Of a stretch of DNA of 43,369 nt, positions 25,518 to 33,065 are shown in pieces (within the stretch, counting starts at the first letter, position 1; each line of letters starts with the position of its first letter). A model generated the notes under the pieces. It had not been told where the DNA came from and did not search any database. It saw nothing but the letters and a program-made list of their open reading frames with translations. The stretch comes from an uncultured Oceanospirillaceae bacterium (GTDB lineage: Bacteria > Pseudomonadota > Gammaproteobacteria > Pseudomonadales > Balneatricaceae): contig CAKZOD010000105.1 of the NCBI GenBank assembly GCA_937136055.1, positions 1 through 43,369 on the forward strand, written 5' to 3'. Both the position numbers and the translations under genes were made by a program.

Positions 25518-26534
25518 TTGAACAAGCCATTTACGATTACAATTTGTGATGATTCCCGTCTCGCGCAAAGGCAGATGGCACTTGCTTTAGAAGACTGGGA
25601 TGCACAATTGAGCTTTGCCAATAATGGCCTTGAAGCAATTGATGCCATTAATAATGACAAAGCCAATCTGTTATTCTTAGATCTCAACATGCCAGTCATG
25701 GATGGCTACCAAGTATTACAACAAATACGCGAGCAAGACCTGCCCACCCTTGTCATCATCGTATCGGGCGATATTCAAAATAGTGATAGCAAAAAAGTTA
25801 ATGAGCTAGGCGCAATTGCTTTTATCGAAAAACCTATTAACTTAGATAAACTTAAATCTGCTATTACTGACTTTGGCCTGGCTGAGCAAATTCCTTTAAA
25901 GAAACGCAAGGCAGAGCCCACCTCTTCGCCTGTTAAAATTTCAGCTAGCCAAGAAGAGCGCTTTCAGGAAGCGGCTAACATCTCCATGGGTAAAACGGCT
26001 AAACGTTTAGCTTCTTTACTAAAAACTTATGTTAACCTCTCTGTACCGAGTGTAGATCTTATCGATCACACTGCGCTTTATAACAAAATCAATGATCACT
26101 CAGAACAAGACAGTGTTTCCACTATCAGCCAAGGCTTTGTCGGAGGCGGCATTAGTGGTGAATCAATTTTAATGGTTAATAAATCTGGCTTACCTCATAT
26201 TTCCAAAGTACTAGGGCTATCCGCTGAAATCGACCAAGAACTAGAACGCGACTTGCTGGTTTATCTGGCAGGTTTACTCAGTAGCTCTTTTCTTAAAGCG
26301 TACTTTCAACAAATCGGTGTTGCTCATATTAATCAGGGCATTCCCTCGTTTATTGACTTTAAAGGCCAGCTAGATCATTTACTGGATGAGCGAGCACAAC
26401 AAAAAATCTTAGCCATTGAAATTAATTACAGCATTCCCAGCTACCAAATTCACTGCTGTTTAATGCTTGTTTTCACTTTAGATTCTATTGAACCAATGAA
26501 TCAGCGTTCGGAGCTTTTTTCATGGACACTCTAA
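25518..26534 (+). CDS. Response regulator: receiver domain plus CheC/CheX-like domain
   Basis: 338 residues. Residues 5-120 are a CheY-type receiver: acidic pair D11-D12, phospho-acceptor D55 in LFLDLNMPVMDGYQ, the Ser of IVSGD, and the conserved Lys in EKPI. After a linker, residues 145-330 resemble CheC/CheX/FliY phosphatases: EAANISMGKTAKRLASLL carries one E-x-x-N active-site pair (E151, N154). The second copy, in ERDLLVYLAGLL, lacks the Asn. CheC-like domains remove phosphate from CheY-like proteins, so it may control its own receiver or another. Start codon is TTG with no strong ribosome site. It overlaps the next gene by 13 bp, so the two work as a unit. Confidence 0.85.
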   Translation: MNKPFTITICDDSRLAQRQMALALEDWDAQLSFANNGLEAIDAINNDKANLLFLDLNMPVMDGYQVLQQIREQDLPTLVIIVSGDIQNSDSKKVNELGAIAFIEKPINLDKLKSAITDFGLAEQIPLKKRKAEPTSSPVKISASQEERFQEAANISMGKTAKRLASLLKTYVNLSVPSVDLIDHTALYNKINDHSEQDSVSTISQGFVGGGISGESILMVNKSGLPHISKVLGLSAEIDQELERDLLVYLAGLLSSSFLKAYFQQIGVAHINQGIPSFIDFKGQLDHLLDERAQQKILAIEINYSIPSYQIHCCLMLVFTLDSIEPMNQRSELFSWTL

Positions 26535-27484
26535 CGCAATCTAACTTTGCATCTACGCAACAGCTTGAGCTACTACAATTTCTTGATATCGGCTTAATCG
26601 TGATCGATACCCATCTGAATATTAAATTATGGAACGGCTTTATGATTAACCATACGGCTGTGGAGTCACAAGACGCTCTAAACCATAATTTGTTCAGTGT
26701 TTGTCCCGACACCCCTGAAGACTATTTACGCAGTAAATTTAGATCAGTCACAACTCTGCAAAGCTCGCTAACCATCACCTGGCAACAAAGACCTTATTTG
26801 TTCAAAATGGATAGCTACCGCCCTATTACTAGCTCTGCAGAGTTTATGTATCAAAACATTCGCATTATGCCGCTGATGAACGCCAATGCTGAAATCGACC
26901 ATATAGCCATTGTTATTTATGATGTCACGGACGCTGCCAGAGCACAGATTAGCTTTAAAGAAAATAATGACAAGCTCAAGCAAGCGAGCCGAATTGATCA
27001 ACTAACCAAAATCTATAATCGCGGCTACTGGGAAAAGAGTCTTGAGGCTGAGTTTAAACGCTTTTCAAGAAACCGCTCTGTTTCTGTCCTCATTATGCTT
27101 GATATAGACCACTTCAAGAAGGTCAACGACACCTACGGTCATCAAGGTGGAGACGCTGTACTACGAACCATGGGAAAGCTTTTGCTAAGCCTGTATCGAG
27201 ATACGGACATCATTGGACGCTACGGAGGTGAAGAATTTGGCATTTTGCTATTAGACACATCGACAACGCAAGCACTCGCCTTGGTTGAAAACCTCTCCAA
27301 AGTACTCAAAGAAAGCGAGATAACACACGATGGTAAAAAAATCGAAATCACATTGAGCTACGGCTTAACGGAGATTAGCGATAAGTTTAAAAGCCACGAT
27401 CAATGGATTGATATGGCTGACAAAGCACTTTACCAATCAAAGCAAAACGGCCGAAACAGGGCAACTGTGCTAAATTGCGACTAA
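26522..27484 (+). CDS. PAS-GGDEF diguanylate cyclase
   Basis: Makes the second messenger c-di-GMP. Residues 15-145 are a PAS-like sensor domain (LLQFLDIGLIVIDTHLNIKLWN ... VIYDVTDAA). A short coiled helix leads to the GGDEF domain (155-320) with DQLTKIYNRGYW, LDIDHFKKVNDTYGHQGGD and an intact active site GGEEF at 235-239. An inhibitory I-site RxxD is present at R226-D229, so product feedback is likely. No membrane segment. CGGAG stands before the ATG. Its start lies inside the end of the receiver-CheC gene, which suggests that the partner protein tunes the cyclase or is read with it. Confidence 0.92.
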   Translation: MDTLTQSNFASTQQLELLQFLDIGLIVIDTHLNIKLWNGFMINHTAVESQDALNHNLFSVCPDTPEDYLRSKFRSVTTLQSSLTITWQQRPYLFKMDSYRPITSSAEFMYQNIRIMPLMNANAEIDHIAIVIYDVTDAARAQISFKENNDKLKQASRIDQLTKIYNRGYWEKSLEAEFKRFSRNRSVSVLIMLDIDHFKKVNDTYGHQGGDAVLRTMGKLLLSLYRDTDIIGRYGGEEFGILLLDTSTTQALALVENLSKVLKESEITHDGKKIEITLSYGLTEISDKFKSHDQWIDMADKALYQSKQNGRNRATVLNCD

Positions 27485-27815
27485 ACTCCTGCCTTTTACA
27501 GCTAATATCACGCATTTTGTCTATTATTTGATCTGTGGATAGTTTGATGGATAACTTTTGCGCATGTTTTGAAATTTCCAACTTGCGCATTTTTAAATGA
27601 CAGTTATGTAATTAAACGCAAAATAAATTGCAATCCAGTTCAGTTACTTATGACAGAGCGTACGTTTTTTAATCACATAATTTAAACTAGAAGCTATTAT
27701 TCTTTGTTTAACTAACTTCTGTGGATTAAAAAACAACCAAGCTTTTAAGACTCAGCAGAATCAGCGATCCCGTTGGTATTTTATAGATGTATAAGTGATT
27801 TGAATTTTACAAGGG
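27485..27815. other. Non-coding region between converging genes
   Basis: 331 bp, AT-rich, no gene seen. It contains the near-direct repeats ACTTTTGCGCAT and ACTTGCGCAT about 25 bp apart and two TGTGGAT words. I find no clear terminator for either neighbour. Confidence 0.4.
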
Positions 27816-28100
27816 TTAATCTTCGGGTATTTCAATTTCTATATGTGTTTTAGGGACACAAATGCAGGTCAATATCTCCTCTTCCTTAAGATCAACCATC
27901 CCTTCATCTAAGTACTTTACCTCACCGGTTAATAGACGCACTTTGCAGCGCCCACAATAACCTGCACGGCAATTATAGGGCGCTTGAATCTCCTGAGCTT
28001 CAAGAGAATCAAGCAAACTAGGCTCGTATTGATAATAAAAAGTATTATTACCCACTTTCACCCTAGGTATCCCTAGCGACTTCTTCTTTAACTTTTCCAA
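27816..28100 (-). CDS. YfaE-like [2Fe-2S] ferredoxin
   Basis: 94-residue plant-type ferredoxin. The cluster ligands are YNCRAGYCGRCK (C-x4-C-x2-C) and the distal Cys in LTCICVP. In E. coli the equivalent YfaE, encoded after nrdB, maintains the diferric-tyrosyl cofactor of NrdB; the place 18 bp after nrdB here supports the same job. The only upstream in-frame start codon is TTG at 28100; no ATG is available before the domain and the ribosome site is weak. The N-terminal KLKKK stretch is unusual but short. Confidence 0.9.
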   Translation of the reverse strand: MEKLKKKSLGIPRVKVGNNTFYYQYEPSLLDSLEAQEIQAPYNCRAGYCGRCKVRLLTGEVKYLDEGMVDLKEEEILTCICVPKTHIEIEIPED

Positions 28101-28118
28101 ATCAACTATCTACATTGA

Positions 28119-29249
28119 TTAAAAATCAAAGTCATCGAAATCGCCATCTTCCAATGAATTATCAATCTGCCCTACTAAGTATGAACTGATTTCTGACTCT
28201 TGGGGCGCCACTTGAACATTGTCACTACTTAGCCAAGCGTTCATCCAAGGAAGCGGGTTTTGACGCGCAGGGAAAATCTCTTCAAAGCCAACGGCCTGCA
28301 CACGCACATTAGTAATGTATTCAACATACTCACTTAGAATCTGTGCATTTAATCCGATCATAGAACCGTCGCGGAAAAGATATTTAGCCCATTCCTTTTC
28401 CTGCTCAGCTGCTTCTGCAAACAAAGCAATCGCCTCTTCGCGACATGCAGCAGCTACTTCTTTAAACTCTTCGTCATCCGCACCCGACCCTAAGGTGTTG
28501 ATGATGTACTGCGTACCTGTTAAATGAAGCGCCTCATCTCGTGCAATTAGCTTGATAATCTTAGCATTGCCTTCCATGATAGCGCGCTCTGCAAAAGCAA
28601 ATGAGCAGGCAAAACTTACATAGAAACGAATAGCTTCAAGCACATTCACCGAAACCATTGTTAAATAAACTTTACACTTTAGATTCCAAAGAGTGCAATC
28701 GTATTCCACATCGTCGATAGTATGCACACCGTAACCGTGAACATTTTGAATGCTTGTTAACCTAATCAACTCATCATATAAACGCGTGACTGATTCAGCA
28801 CGCTTTACGATTTCTGGATTAGTCACTATCTCGTCAAAAATTACGGAAGGATCTGTCACGATATTACGAATAATATGTGTGTAGGAGCGCGAGTGTACCG
28901 TCTCACTAAATGCCCATGTCTCTAACCAAGTTTCAAGCTCAGGAATCGATACGATAGGCAGGAAAGCAACGTTAGGCGAGCGTCCTTGCACGGAATCTAG
29001 TAGCGTTTGATACTTTAGGTTACTGAGGAAAATATGCTTTTCGTGCTCTGGCATATCAATGAAATCTTTACGATCCGTTGATAAATCAACCTCTTCTGGA
29101 CGCCAGAAAAAGGAAAGCTGCTTTTCTATCAATTTTTCAAAAATAGGGTAACGCTGAACGTCGTAGCGAGCAACGTTTACGTTTTGACCAAAGAACATCG
29201 GCTCTTTTGTTGAATCAAAGCTCTTAGGGTTAAAAGTCGTGTAGGACAT
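28119..29249 (-). CDS. nrdB: Class Ia ribonucleotide reductase, beta subunit
   Basis: Small subunit holding the diiron-tyrosyl radical. 376 aa, as in E. coli. Iron ligands and radical site are seen in LLDSVQGR (Asp) and SETVHSRSYTHIIRNI (Glu, His and the radical Tyr), with later EAIRFYVSF and ARDEALHLTGTQ carrying the remaining ligands. The C-terminal tail that docks on NrdA ends DDFDF. It lies 67 bp after nrdA; that gap holds a GC-rich hairpin. GGATG upstream of the ATG serves as ribosome site. Confidence 0.97.
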   Translation of the reverse strand: MSYTTFNPKSFDSTKEPMFFGQNVNVARYDVQRYPIFEKLIEKQLSFFWRPEEVDLSTDRKDFIDMPEHEKHIFLSNLKYQTLLDSVQGRSPNVAFLPIVSIPELETWLETWAFSETVHSRSYTHIIRNIVTDPSVIFDEIVTNPEIVKRAESVTRLYDELIRLTSIQNVHGYGVHTIDDVEYDCTLWNLKCKVYLTMVSVNVLEAIRFYVSFACSFAFAERAIMEGNAKIIKLIARDEALHLTGTQYIINTLGSGADDEEFKEVAAACREEAIALFAEAAEQEKEWAKYLFRDGSMIGLNAQILSEYVEYITNVRVQAVGFEEIFPARQNPLPWMNAWLSSDNVQVAPQESEISSYLVGQIDNSLEDGDFDDFDF

Positions 29250-29281
29250 GTTTCACATCCGAGATGTAGAGGGTATATAAA

Positions 29282-29298
29282 GCCCAGCGAAGCTGGGC
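29282..29298 (-). terminator. GC-rich hairpin between nrdA and nrdB
   Basis: GCCCAGC-gaa-GCTGGGC on the plus strand; in the mRNA it is GCCCAGC-UUC-GCUGGGC followed by UUUAUAU. The U-tract is poor, so partial termination or a processing/stability element that sets the NrdA:NrdB ratio is more likely than a full stop. Confidence 0.5.
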
Positions 29299-29316
29299 GC
29301 GATAATAAGGTATTTG

Positions 29317-31584
29317 TTATAGCTTACATGCACCACTTGCGCATTCTTCTTCCTCAGTATGGTTATCTGAGGCTCCATCACGGGTGTTGTGATAGTACAG
29401 TGTTTTAACACCGTATTTATAAGCGGTTAACAAGTCTTTAAGCAACTGCTTCATCGGTACTTTTTCAGCAGGGAACTTAGTAGGATCGTAGTTTGTATTG
29501 GCAGAAATAGCCTGATCAACAAACTTTTGCATAATACCGACAAGCTGCAAGTAACCTTCGTTATTTGGAATATCCCAAAGTAACTCATAGTTATCTTTCA
29601 GTTTTAGATACTCAGGTACCACTTGCTTCAAAATACCATCTTTACTGGCTTTAACCGATACAAAACCACGTGGAGGCTCAATACCATTAGTTGAGTTAGT
29701 CACCTGCGAAGAGGTCTCACAAGGCATCAGCGCCATTAACGTACTGTTACGCAAGCCATCGCGCACGATATCAGCACGTAGTGTTTCCCAGTCGTAAACA
29801 AGCGGTTCATCACAGTAGCTATCAATATCTTTTTTATAGCTATCAATTGGCAGAATCCCTTTAGCATAAGTCGTCTCTTCAAACTTCAAGCAAGGTCCGC
29901 TTTCTTTTGCCAATTGGTGCGATGCCTTCAATAAATTAAATTGAATCGCTTCAAATGTACGGTGTACTAGACCATTGGCAGAACCATCAGAATACTTAAC
30001 ATTATTCTTCGCAAGATAGTATGCAAGGTTAGTAACACCTACACCTAACGTGCGACGATAATCAGTCGCTAGCTTCGCAGCAATAATCGGGTAATTTTGG
30101 TAATCAAGCAAACTATCCAATGCACGCACAATCAAATCAGATAAATCTTCAAGCTCTGATAGATCCTTAAGCGCACCTAAGTTAAATGCTGACAAGGTAC
30201 ATAGCGCAATTTCACCTTCTTCATCATGAATATGCTGCAAAGGTTTTGTCGGCAAAGCAATTTCAAGGCACAAGTTAGACTGCTTAACAGGCGCAACTTG
30301 AGGATCAAACGGGCTATGCGTATTACAATGATCGACGTTTTGAATGTAGATTCGACCTGTCGATGCACGCTCAGAGGCCAATGTACCAAACAACTCTGCC
30401 GCTTTAACGGTCGATTTGCGAATAGAGTCATCCTGTTCATACTTCAAATATAAACGCTCAAACTCATCTTGATCTGCAAAGAAAGCATCGTAAAGCCCCG
30501 GCACTTCATGTGGACTAAACAGTGTGATGTTGCCACCTTTAACAAGGCGCTGATACATCAGCTTATTTAACTGCACACCGTAATCTAAATGGCGCACGCG
30601 GTTTTCTTCAACACCACGGTTGTTTTTAAGTACTAATAATGATTCTACTTCTAAGTGCCACAGCGGGTAGAAAAGCGTTGCCGCTCCCCCTCTTACTCCA
30701 CCTTGTGAGCAAGATTTAACGGCTGTTTGAAAATGCTTATAGAAGGGAATACAACCTGTGTGAAAAGCCTCACCACCACGAATAGGGCTACCTAACGCAC
30801 GGATACGCCCTGCATTGATACCAATACCAGCACGTTGAGAAACATATTTAACAATGGCAGATGATGTCGAGTTGATAGAATCTAAGCTATCTCCAGTCTC
30901 GATAAGTACACAAGAGCTAAATTGACGTGTTGGCGTACGCACACCTGACATGATAGGTGTCGGTAGTGAGAGCTTAAATGTAGAGGTTGCATCATAAAAG
31001 CGTTTTACATAATCAAGACGACGCTCTTTTGGATAGTTCGCAAATAAACAAGCTGCGACTAAGATATAAAGGATCTGTGGGCTTTCATAGATTGCACCTG
31101 TCACCCGGTTTTGAACTAAATACTTACCTTCCAGCTGTTTAACAGCGGCATAGGAAAAAGTCATATCACGCGAGTGATCTAAGTAGCTCTCAAGTTCGCT
31201 CAACTCTTCTTCATTATAGTCTTCTAATAAATGCTTATCGTATCTATTATCAGCCACCATGTCTTTAACATGGCTAAACAGTGAAGGAGGCTCAAACTGA
31301 CCAAAAGCACGCTTGCGAAGATGAAAAATCGCCAAGCGAGCAGCTAGGTACTGGTAGTCAGGTGCTTCTTCTGAAATTAAATCAGCAGCTGACTTAATGA
31401 GTGTTTCATGTATATCAGCGGTACGCATACCATCAAAGAACTGAATGTGCGCTTTTAACTCTACCTCTGAAGGAGAAACGTTCTCTAAACCATCTGCAGC
31501 CCAAATGACGACGCGATGAATTTTTTCAAGATCTAACTTTTCTTGTCGACCATCCCTTTTGGTAACCATCAAATCTTGCTGCAT
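29317..31584 (-). CDS. nrdA: Class Ia ribonucleotide reductase, alpha subunit
   Basis: Large catalytic subunit, making dNDPs from NDPs. 755 residues from ATG 31584, close to E. coli NrdA (761). The N-terminal ATP-cone (MVTKRDGRQEKLDLEKIHR and on) marks dATP control. Catalytic residues: Cys in FSSCVLIETGDS, then N-x-C-x-E in NLCLEIALP and the partner Cys in IALCTLSAFNLGAL; the redox tail ends CASGACKL. I prefer ATG 31584 over the open codon 39 bp upstream because AAGG stands 6 nt before it and homology begins there. Candidate NrdR boxes lie 111-153 bp upstream. Confidence 0.97.
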   Translation of the reverse strand: MQQDLMVTKRDGRQEKLDLEKIHRVVIWAADGLENVSPSEVELKAHIQFFDGMRTADIHETLIKSAADLISEEAPDYQYLAARLAIFHLRKRAFGQFEPPSLFSHVKDMVADNRYDKHLLEDYNEEELSELESYLDHSRDMTFSYAAVKQLEGKYLVQNRVTGAIYESPQILYILVAACLFANYPKERRLDYVKRFYDATSTFKLSLPTPIMSGVRTPTRQFSSCVLIETGDSLDSINSTSSAIVKYVSQRAGIGINAGRIRALGSPIRGGEAFHTGCIPFYKHFQTAVKSCSQGGVRGGAATLFYPLWHLEVESLLVLKNNRGVEENRVRHLDYGVQLNKLMYQRLVKGGNITLFSPHEVPGLYDAFFADQDEFERLYLKYEQDDSIRKSTVKAAELFGTLASERASTGRIYIQNVDHCNTHSPFDPQVAPVKQSNLCLEIALPTKPLQHIHDEEGEIALCTLSAFNLGALKDLSELEDLSDLIVRALDSLLDYQNYPIIAAKLATDYRRTLGVGVTNLAYYLAKNNVKYSDGSANGLVHRTFEAIQFNLLKASHQLAKESGPCLKFEETTYAKGILPIDSYKKDIDSYCDEPLVYDWETLRADIVRDGLRNSTLMALMPCETSSQVTNSTNGIEPPRGFVSVKASKDGILKQVVPEYLKLKDNYELLWDIPNNEGYLQLVGIMQKFVDQAISANTNYDPTKFPAEKVPMKQLLKDLLTAYKYGVKTLYYHNTRDGASDNHTEEEECASGACKL

Positions 31585-31694
31585 GTAACCTTTTTCCCCG
31601 TCATAATAATTGATAATTCCCACTCTTAGATAAACATAAATAGTTACTAGTATATTTTTGACTCAATTCTTATAAGCAGTTGCATAAATACTTA

Positions 31695-31710
31695 ACACTA
31701 AATTAAGTGT
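31695..31710 (-). promoter_or_regulatory. NrdR-box-like site 1
   Basis: ACACTAAATTAAGTGT matches the NrdR form aCacwAtATaTwGtgt at 13 of 16 positions, inside a longer dyad TTAACACT...AGTGTTAA (31692-31713). It lies 111 bp upstream of the nrdA start. Confidence 0.5.
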
Positions 31711-31721
31711 TAACAAAAGAT

Positions 31722-31737
31722 ATACAATATGTAGTCA
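31722..31737 (-). promoter_or_regulatory. NrdR-box-like site 2
   Basis: ATACAATATGTAGTCA matches the NrdR form at 12 of 16 positions, with the core CAATATGTAG at 9 of 10. The centre lies 27 bp from site 1, shorter than the usual 31-32. Confidence 0.4.
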
Positions 31738-31955
31738 ATCCAGTAGAAGGCAGGTACCAAATATAGAGCTTTCAATGCGAATTTCAACTCTTGACTTTTG
31801 CCAAAATCAACTCAACTTCGCATCAAATTGAGCTAACTCCAGAGCTGGTGCGGGAAGCGCTAAATTTAATTTTTTTTCGATTATTTTAAGTTTTTATACA
31901 ATGTTTTTTACACAACATAAAATATAAAAAAAACTAAAATAAATTAAAAAAACAG

Positions 31956-31984
31956 TTTACAAATGCTTGTTAGCTAACTATTAT
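31956..31984 (+). promoter_or_regulatory. Promoter of tRNA-Tyr
   Basis: -35 TTTACA (31956-31961), 17-bp spacer, -10 TATTAT (31979-31984), then the GC-rich discriminator GCGCGCTC typical of stringently controlled stable-RNA promoters. The A/T-rich DNA just upstream may be an UP element. Confidence 0.75.
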
Positions 31985-31990
31985 GCGCGC

Positions 31991-32073
31991 TCTCAACAAC
32001 GAGCAGCAACACATTCTTTTCATTGAAATAGAAAGTGCAGGCTACAAGTAACATCTTGCAAGCATTGTTGAGA
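31991..32073 (+). other. Leader helix upstream of tRNA-Tyr
   Basis: TCTCAACAA (31991-31999) pairs perfectly with TTGTTGAGA (32065-32073), closing a 65-nt loop at the start of the predicted transcript, 50 nt before the mature tRNA. May guide 5' processing or be incidental. Confidence 0.35.
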
Positions 32074-32122
32074 AACAACTTAGATCATCAAGTACTCATT
32101 CATATGATTTAAGTGACCCTGT

Positions 32123-32206
32123 GGTGGGGTTCCCGAGTGGCCAAAGGGATCAGACTGTAAATCTGACGCGAAAGCTTCGGTGGTTCGAATCCACCTCCCA
32201 CCACCA
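32123..32206 (+). tRNA. tRNA-Tyr (anticodon GTA)
   Basis: Full cloverleaf with a long variable arm (class II tRNA), as expected for bacterial tRNA-Tyr. Acceptor GGTGGGG pairs with TCCCACC (one G-U), anticodon loop CTGTAAA has GTA at 32157-32159, T-loop GGTTCGAATCC is intact, discriminator is A and CCA is encoded. It is a single gene here, not in the Tyr-Gly-Thr-tuf cluster common in gammaproteobacteria. Confidence 0.98.
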
Positions 32207-32266
32207 TTTCAAACAGCCACAGTTTTAAGCCTGTCCTTATACAGTGTATCAATTCAGGATTACACC

Positions 32267-32467
32267 TTGCGTTTAGCAGAAATAGAAACCATTTTACTTT
32301 ACTTAGGCATTAGCGGCCTTGGCATTTTTGTTTTCTTTATTATCTATGATTTAGCAAAGCAATCAAAAGCTGGCAAGTTTGGCACTATTATTCTATTTAC
32401 AGGATTAGGTTTAGGATTGGCTGCCTTTCTCGTTAAAACAGTTGTGTTAGCACTAATGGAACCATAA
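32267..32467 (+). CDS. DUF2788 small membrane protein
   Basis: 66-residue protein with two transmembrane helices (ILLYLGISGLGIFVFFIIYDLA and TIILFTGLGLGLAAFLVKTVV) joined by the conserved charged turn AKQSKAGKFG, which marks the DUF2788 family. Function unknown. The frame is open back into the tRNA (to 32180), but that cannot be coding; I take TTG 32267, with AGGA 7 nt upstream. It starts 60 bp after the tRNA and has no evident promoter of its own, so it is probably cotranscribed with tRNA-Tyr. It converges with the HugZ-like gene. Confidence 0.75.
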   Translation: MRLAEIETILLYLGISGLGIFVFFIIYDLAKQSKAGKFGTIILFTGLGLGLAAFLVKTVVLALMEP

Positions 32468-32534
32468 GCAGCTCCCTTTTTATCTTGTGATGCACTGGTT
32501 TTCATCGCAGCACATCAACACATATTTTAAACCT

Positions 32535-33065
32535 TCACTGTTCCTGCTTATCCGCAACATTAGTTTCTTTCTGAGAATTTTTAGATTGCAACACTTGCGC
32601 CGAAACATGATGCATTTCATTCGCCTCAATATCCCAATCGTACGCTTTACCAAACCCTACTACGTAGCGTGCTTTATTAGGCTTAAGCTCAAGCATTTTA
32701 AAATCATCTAGAGTGCGCAACAAATCTACTGTTTTACCATGACGCTCAAGCATTAGCTGAAAAACAGCCTCTTTAATTTCTTCATCTGAAACCGCTGCTA
32801 CATCTACTTGAATGACAGCTCTCTCGCGTGCATACAAGTTACGCGCACTTTGCTCACTTTGAATAAACATCACACTTGCCTTAGGAATATCTCGCATATT
32901 CTTTGTGTGCTGAGCCAAATCACTGACAAAAATATAAAAACAATGACGGTACTGCACAAAAGGCGCAAAGCTTGCCAGCGGCTCCCCTTCTTTCGTTACG
33001 GTTGAAAGTAATAAACAATCAAAGCCTGACAACAACTGTTGACAGCTTTCCAATTGAGCTTGCAT
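32535..33065 (-). CDS. HugZ-like / pyridoxamine 5'-phosphate oxidase-fold protein
   Basis: 176 residues of the split-barrel flavin/haem-binding fold. The opening QLLSGFDCLLLSTVTKEGEPLASFAPFV and the central ASVMFIQSEQSARNLYARERAVI are characteristic of the HugZ group, whose studied members are haem-degrading enzymes used for iron. It is shorter than those (about 250 aa) and ends in a polar Ser/Gln/Lys tail, so haem oxygenase activity is an inference. AAGGAG lies 6 nt before the ATG. Upstream on the same strand is a 273-bp structured element (33173-33445), which would be part of its leader if transcription starts beyond it. Confidence 0.8.
   Translation of the reverse strand: MQAQLESCQQLLSGFDCLLLSTVTKEGEPLASFAPFVQYRHCFYIFVSDLAQHTKNMRDIPKASVMFIQSEQSARNLYARERAVIQVDVAAVSDEEIKEAVFQLMLERHGKTVDLLRTLDDFKMLELKPNKARYVVGFGKAYDWDIEANEMHHVSAQVLQSKNSQKETNVADKQEQ

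Larger units (their letters stand above)
31585..32122. other. Divergent region between nrdA and tRNA-Tyr
   Basis: 538 bp without a gene. On the nrdA side it has two NrdR-box-like sites; on the tRNA side a promoter at 31956-31984 and a roughly 130-nt leader. The stretch 31870-31950 is extremely A/T-rich, like an UP element or a bent segment. Confidence 0.5.

Noticed and set aside
32180..32266. 5' extension of the DUF2788 frame
   Set aside because: It begins inside the tRNA-Tyr gene. The conserved protein starts at the TTG at 32267, which has a ribosome site.
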